64,000 nucleotides of DNA. Origin: Sphingomonas sp. HF-S4 (GTDB taxonomy: Bacteria; Pseudomonadota; Alphaproteobacteria; Sphingomonadales; Sphingomonadaceae). Both the position numbers and the translations under genes were made by a program. Of this stretch, positions 62,728 through 64,000 are shown in pieces (position 1 is the stretch's first letter; the number at the start of each line of letters is the position of its first letter). The stretch covers positions 2,480,001 through 2,544,000 of the forward strand of contig NZ_JAWJEJ010000001.1 of NCBI RefSeq assembly GCF_032911445.1, in the 5' to 3' direction. The notes below the pieces were generated by a model. That model was given only the letters and a program-made list of their open reading frames with translations, made no database searches and was not told the origin of the DNA.

Positions 62728-63798
62728 TCAGCCCATGATCTCCTGCTCGAGCTTCTTGGCCATCTCTTCGATGTTCTCCGGCGGCCAGCCCGGGATTTCC
62801 ATCCCCAGCCGCAGCCCCATCGACGACAGCACTTCCTTGATCTCGTTCAACGACTTGCGGCCGAAATTCGGCGTGCGCAGCATCTCGGCTTCGGTCTTCT
62901 GGACCAGGTCGCCGATATAGATGATGTTGTCGTTCTTGAGGCAGTTGGCCGAGCGGACCGACAGTTCGAGCTCGTCGACCTTCTTGAGCAGGTAACGGTT
63001 GATCTGCGCGGTATCGCCCGAGGCGACGCCACCCTCGGCAGCGGCCGGAGCCGCCATGCCGATCGGCGCCGAGCGGGTGACCGCCGAATCGTCGAAGTGG
63101 ACGAACAGCGCGAGCTGGTCCTGGAGGATGCGCGCCGCGTAAGCGAGGCCGTCTTCCGGGGTGATCGTGCCGTCGGTCTCGACGGTCAAGGTAAGCTTGT
63201 CGTAGTCGAGCTCCTGGCCGACGCGGGTGTTCTCGACCTTGTAGCTCACCTGGCGCACCGGCGAGTACAGCGCATCGACCGGGATCAGCCCGATCGGCGC
63301 GTCGGCCGGGCGGTTCGACTGGGCGGGGACATAGCCCTTACCCGTGTCGGCGGTCAGCTCCATGTTGAGCGTCGCGCCGTCGTCGAGGTGGCAGATCACC
63401 AGCTCGGGGTTCATCACTTCGATGTCGCCCGAGACGGCGATGTCGCCGGCCTTGACTTCCGCCGGGCCCGTCGCGCTGAGCTGGAGCCGCTTGGGGCCTT
63501 CGCCCTGCATGCGGATCGCGATCTGCTTCACGTTGAGCACGATGTCGGTCACGTCCTCGCGCACGCCGGCAAGCGAGCTGAATTCGTGGAGGACGTTCTC
63601 GATCTTGATCGAGGTGACCGCGGCGCCCTGGAGCGACGAGAGCAGCACGCGGCGCAGCGCGTTGCCGAGCGTCAGGCCGAAGCCCCGCTCGAGCGGCTCG
63701 GCGACGAAGGTCGACTTGCGCTTGGAATCGCCACCGGCCTTCTTTTCCAGGCCGTTGGGCTTCTTGAGTTCCTGCCAGTTCTTAGGGTTCACCGACAC
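62728..63798 (-). CDS. rpoA: DNA-directed RNA polymerase subunit alpha
   Basis: RpoA (356 aa). N-terminal assembly domain (residues 1-240: [20 protein letters not shown] is diagnostic) and C-terminal DNA-binding domain (~265-345: [36 protein letters not shown]). It follows rpsK as in the ribosomal alpha operon, but rplQ is not downstream. Confidence 0.99.
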   Translation of the reverse strand: MSVNPKNWQELKKPNGLEKKAGGDSKRKSTFVAEPLERGFGLTLGNALRRVLLSSLQGAAVTSIKIENVLHEFSSLAGVREDVTDIVLNVKQIAIRMQGEGPKRLQLSATGPAEVKAGDIAVSGDIEVMNPELVICHLDDGATLNMELTADTGKGYVPAQSNRPADAPIGLIPVDALYSPVRQVSYKVENTRVGQELDYDKLTLTVETDGTITPEDGLAYAARILQDQLALFVHFDDSAVTRSAPIGMAAPAAAEGGVASGDTAQINRYLLKKVDELELSVRSANCLKNDNIIYIGDLVQKTEAEMLRTPNFGRKSLNEIKEVLSSMGLRLGMEIPGWPPENIEEMAKKLEQEIMG

Positions 63799-63900
63799 GG
63801 GCTTTCCTCATGTTGGGCAGGACGGGGCCATCCTGCCGGGTATCTGCTGCCCGGTCCGGACCCCGCCCTCGGGGCCCGTAAACCGGACAGGAAGTGCAAA

Positions 63901-64000
63901 TCAGACGCGGCGGCGCTTGGACGGGCGGACGCCGTTGTGCGGGATCGAGGTCACGTCGCGGATCGACGTGATCTGGAAGCCGACTGCCTGGAGGGCGCGC
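63901..64000 (-). CDS. rpsK: 30S ribosomal protein S11, C-terminal part
   Basis: Partial: the 5' end lies beyond the window. The visible 33 codons read [32 protein letters not shown], the conserved S11 C-terminus, with stop at 63901-63903. It precedes rpoA by about 100 bases on the same strand. Confidence 0.98.
   Translation of the reverse strand, partial: RALQAVGFQITSIRDVTSIPHNGVRPSKRRRV

Overview
The window reads as chromosomal DNA of a high-GC alphaproteobacterium, most likely a sphingomonad (Sphingomonas or a close relative). Gene content points that way: a ThiS-ThiG fusion, a DUF1476 - BolA - Grx4 cluster, a yfgM-bamB-der run, an acetoacetate CoA-transferase operon, a GTA-type terminase pair, and many GC-rich palindromic repeats between genes. 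This is inference from the sequence; no search was run. I see no rRNA, tRNA, CRISPR array, insertion sequence or integrase.

Layout. 1-9 kb: the end of a GH39 glycosidase, nadA, a membrane protein, a DUF4230 / metallo-hydrolase pair, a BlaI-BlaR1-like regulatory pair with a clear palindromic operator, and a TPR protein fused to a PRMT-like methyltransferase. 9-14 kb: monothiol glutaredoxin, BolA and the DUF1476 (ATP synthase zeta-like) protein, a quinone reductase, then leuC-leuD with a tiny ORF between them. 14-19 kb: an epimerase, a ferritin-like protein, and a tightly coupled operon in which an e(P4)-type acid phosphatase sits between the two CoA-transferase subunits. 19-27 kb: an outer-membrane beta-barrel, a ThDP enzyme, a CsbD-like protein, a methyltransferase, a TSUP transporter, thiS-thiG, and aroQ-accB-accC. 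27-36.6 kb: an S9 peptidase, an ArsC-like protein, phospholipase D, purL, DUF3052, a nitroreductase, a DUF418 membrane protein, and the iron pair bfd-bfr behind two tandem 15-bp palindromes. 36.7-49.9 kb: Hpt protein, der-bamB-yfgM, panB, small metabolic and VOC genes, a WYL regulator, a GNAT, a lipoprotein coupled to guaA, and three exported proteins including an M48 protease. 50-52.8 kb: prolyl oligopeptidase and rplQ.

52.8-62.7 kb is the most unusual part. rplQ (L17) and rpoA, neighbours in most bacteria, are about 10 kb apart. Between them are a large/small terminase pair without other phage genes, a membrane PAS histidine kinase with a receiver-only regulator, and a type III-like restriction-modification unit (mod-res). 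The mod gene carries a palindromic repeat inserted in frame and a central segment of visibly lower GC. A strong terminator after rpoA separates this block from the ribosomal operon (rpsK-rpoA), whose 3' part ends the window.

At least two architectures of intergenic palindromic element recur: a CCCCTCCC-type with nested hairpins (around 9.3, 12.2, 27.0, 33.2, 38.7, 44.5 and 54.2 kb) and a GATCCTCC-type (10.4 kb, and inside mod at 61.2 kb). REP-like pairs lie at 5.3, 24.5, 36.6 and 38.8 kb. They sit mostly at gene ends, but twice they reach into coding sequence (mod and the GNAT gene).
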